From Nautilus pompilius (taxonomy: Eukaryota; Mollusca; Cephalopoda; Nautilida; Nautilidae): a stretch of DNA of 64,000 bases. Position 1 is the stretch's first letter, and every line of letters starts with the position of its first letter. The translations under genes were made by a program, and so were the position numbers. The stretch lies in NCBI GenBank assembly GCA_018389105.1, contig JACATO010002208.1, forward strand, positions 1-64,000, read 5' to 3'. Shown here one piece after another: positions 62,718-64,000 of this stretch. The notes under the pieces were generated by a model. It worked only from the letters and a program-made list of their open reading frames with translations. It had not been told where the DNA came from and did not search any database.

Positions 62718-64000
62718 GTAGAGTCAGCCTTTTCATCTTGCTGTCTAACATTTTTGTCAAAGTCAGTCAGTTCTACAGCCTTTTTTCGCCGGACAGTTGA
62801 ATAGTGTGAGAATCAGAACTATTAATGTATACAAACAACTTCAAAAATCTAGAATGGCATGGTAACGCATTTTTCTTTTGTTTTGTTTTTCCTTTTTGAT
62901 CTTCAAAAGTAAGTTTTGCCTGTGGCCATCGTTTTTGTGATGTCAGATTATGCTAGCTGGGAGGCTGAGAGATGCTTGAAGATTCAAATGTTTCTATTAA
63001 TTTCTGATAGCAGCATGATACATAGTAATTGTCTCAAGGTCGTGTGTGTGTAGCTTCAGGTTTTTAAGAATTACAGAAATTTTAAGTATAATTATAGGTT
63101 TAGAATGTGCAATTTTTTTTTCCTAAGCATATTTTCAACCCGCCCCTCAGGAGCCAGGGAGGGGTCACTCTTTACTATGGGGTTGCTGACCTTCCCTGTG
63201 TCGTCATTGTGAAGCATCTGAAGCAGTACAGTGATATTTGAACGTATCGCATCACACAGATTTCAAAACGTCTTTCAGAACGAAAATTGAAAAAAATAAT
63301 GAGAGGGTTAAGGTGTTTGAGTTTCCAGTAGACGTATGCTAAAGTGTACGGATATAGTCCCAAGGCAATGCAGGCAGCACACATGATCAATTCCGACCTC
63401 CTGCTGTGCGCCGCCACCTGCGCTTCTGCTTCAACGAACTGATGAAACTGTTAACTTTATCATTGGCAGGAAAGCCGCTCACCTGACCGTCTTCCTCAAA
63501 CGTCGCCAGCGCTGCTGCCGCAGGACTAACCATGTGGTAATTCGAGTACTACTTTCATTTTACCAGACATTATTAACGCTTCGCTGGAGCGTCTACCTAC
63601 GAAGTTTGGGAAAGTGATTTTTTAATAATTTCTCACGAGATGCACCAAGAATAAAATAGAGGGTGGAAAACGGCTTCTCTCTGCCCGAGGAGATTCTCAA
63701 ACCTGGGTTTGCGTACCGACGAGAAGGTGCCCGCCTGGCTTGTGAGGGGGGGGGTTTAAAAAATGTTTGTATGTAACCAAATTATCCCCCCCTGCTCTAT
63801 ATTTCCACTGCAATGTTTAACAACTATCAGGTACAATTTGCACAGATATCGATTATTGCTTTTTAATGATTCAATTTCAGTACTTAATTAATGATCACTT
63901 ATTTAAGATAATCAGTTGATAAAGTATTCTTAGATCAATACTTCAGAGACTGCATCTTGTGCTTTTGGGTTTTATATTTAGCTCTCTTTAAAAAAAAAAA
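62718..64000. other. Intron of N4BP2-like gene, to window end
   Basis: Follows the splice donor GTAGAG at 62718. The next N4BP2 segment expected (a KKISPIIIDNTN-like stretch) was not found, so the following exon is probably outside. G-runs and poly-A end the window. Confidence 0.45.

Noticed and set aside
63474-63540. Possible fourth N4BP2-like exon after GGCAG
   Set aside because: Joining at the GGCAG acceptor hits a stop after five codons. Using the next AG gives an Arg-rich sequence unlike the expected kinase segment.

Overview
This is a eukaryotic, metazoan nuclear window. It holds long spliced genes with GT-AG introns, AT-rich introns full of decayed DNA transposons, purine/pyrimidine minisatellites, tRNA-derived SINEs and a CpG-rich promoter. 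The mix of an invertebrate-type anion-channel receptor gene and a single PDS5 gene suits a protostome, most likely a mollusc such as a gastropod. That assignment is inference; no species is claimed.

Three genes were reconstructed exon by exon, and every join was checked for reading phase. (1) A Cys-loop ligand-gated ion channel subunit of the GluCl/glycine-receptor-like family runs on the + strand in six exons from 4016 to 10459. Its 5' exons lie outside the window. (2) PDS5, the cohesin-associated HEAT-repeat protein, runs on the - strand with 34 coding exons between 50706 and 12175 and an inferred noncoding first exon near 54.65 kb. The reconstructed protein is 1502 residues. (3) The first three coding exons of an N4BP2-like gene (CUE domain, then a P-loop polynucleotide-kinase-type domain) run on the + strand from 55516 to 62717; the rest lies beyond the window.

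Layout: 1-1612 purine-rich minisatellite; 1.6-4.0 kb repeats and unassigned DNA; 4.0-10.5 kb channel gene, whose introns hold three more purine/pyrimidine tracts and a clean hAT MITE; 10.5-12.2 kb tail-to-tail intergenic space; 12.2-54.7 kb PDS5, with hAT, mariner-like and MULE-like transposase fossils in its introns and a triplicated 152-bp repeat in intron 1; 54.7-55.5 kb shared CpG-rich divergent promoter; 55.5-64 kb N4BP2-like gene, with a CT-rich tract and a pogo/Tigger fossil in its first intron.

The most interesting result is the head-to-head PDS5/N4BP2 pair. Human PDS5A-N4BP2 and PDS5B-N4BP2L2 are, from general knowledge, also divergent neighbours. This locus therefore looks like the unduplicated, pre-vertebrate form of a conserved bidirectional gene pair. 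No prokaryotic system, CRISPR array, rRNA gene or intact tRNA gene was found.
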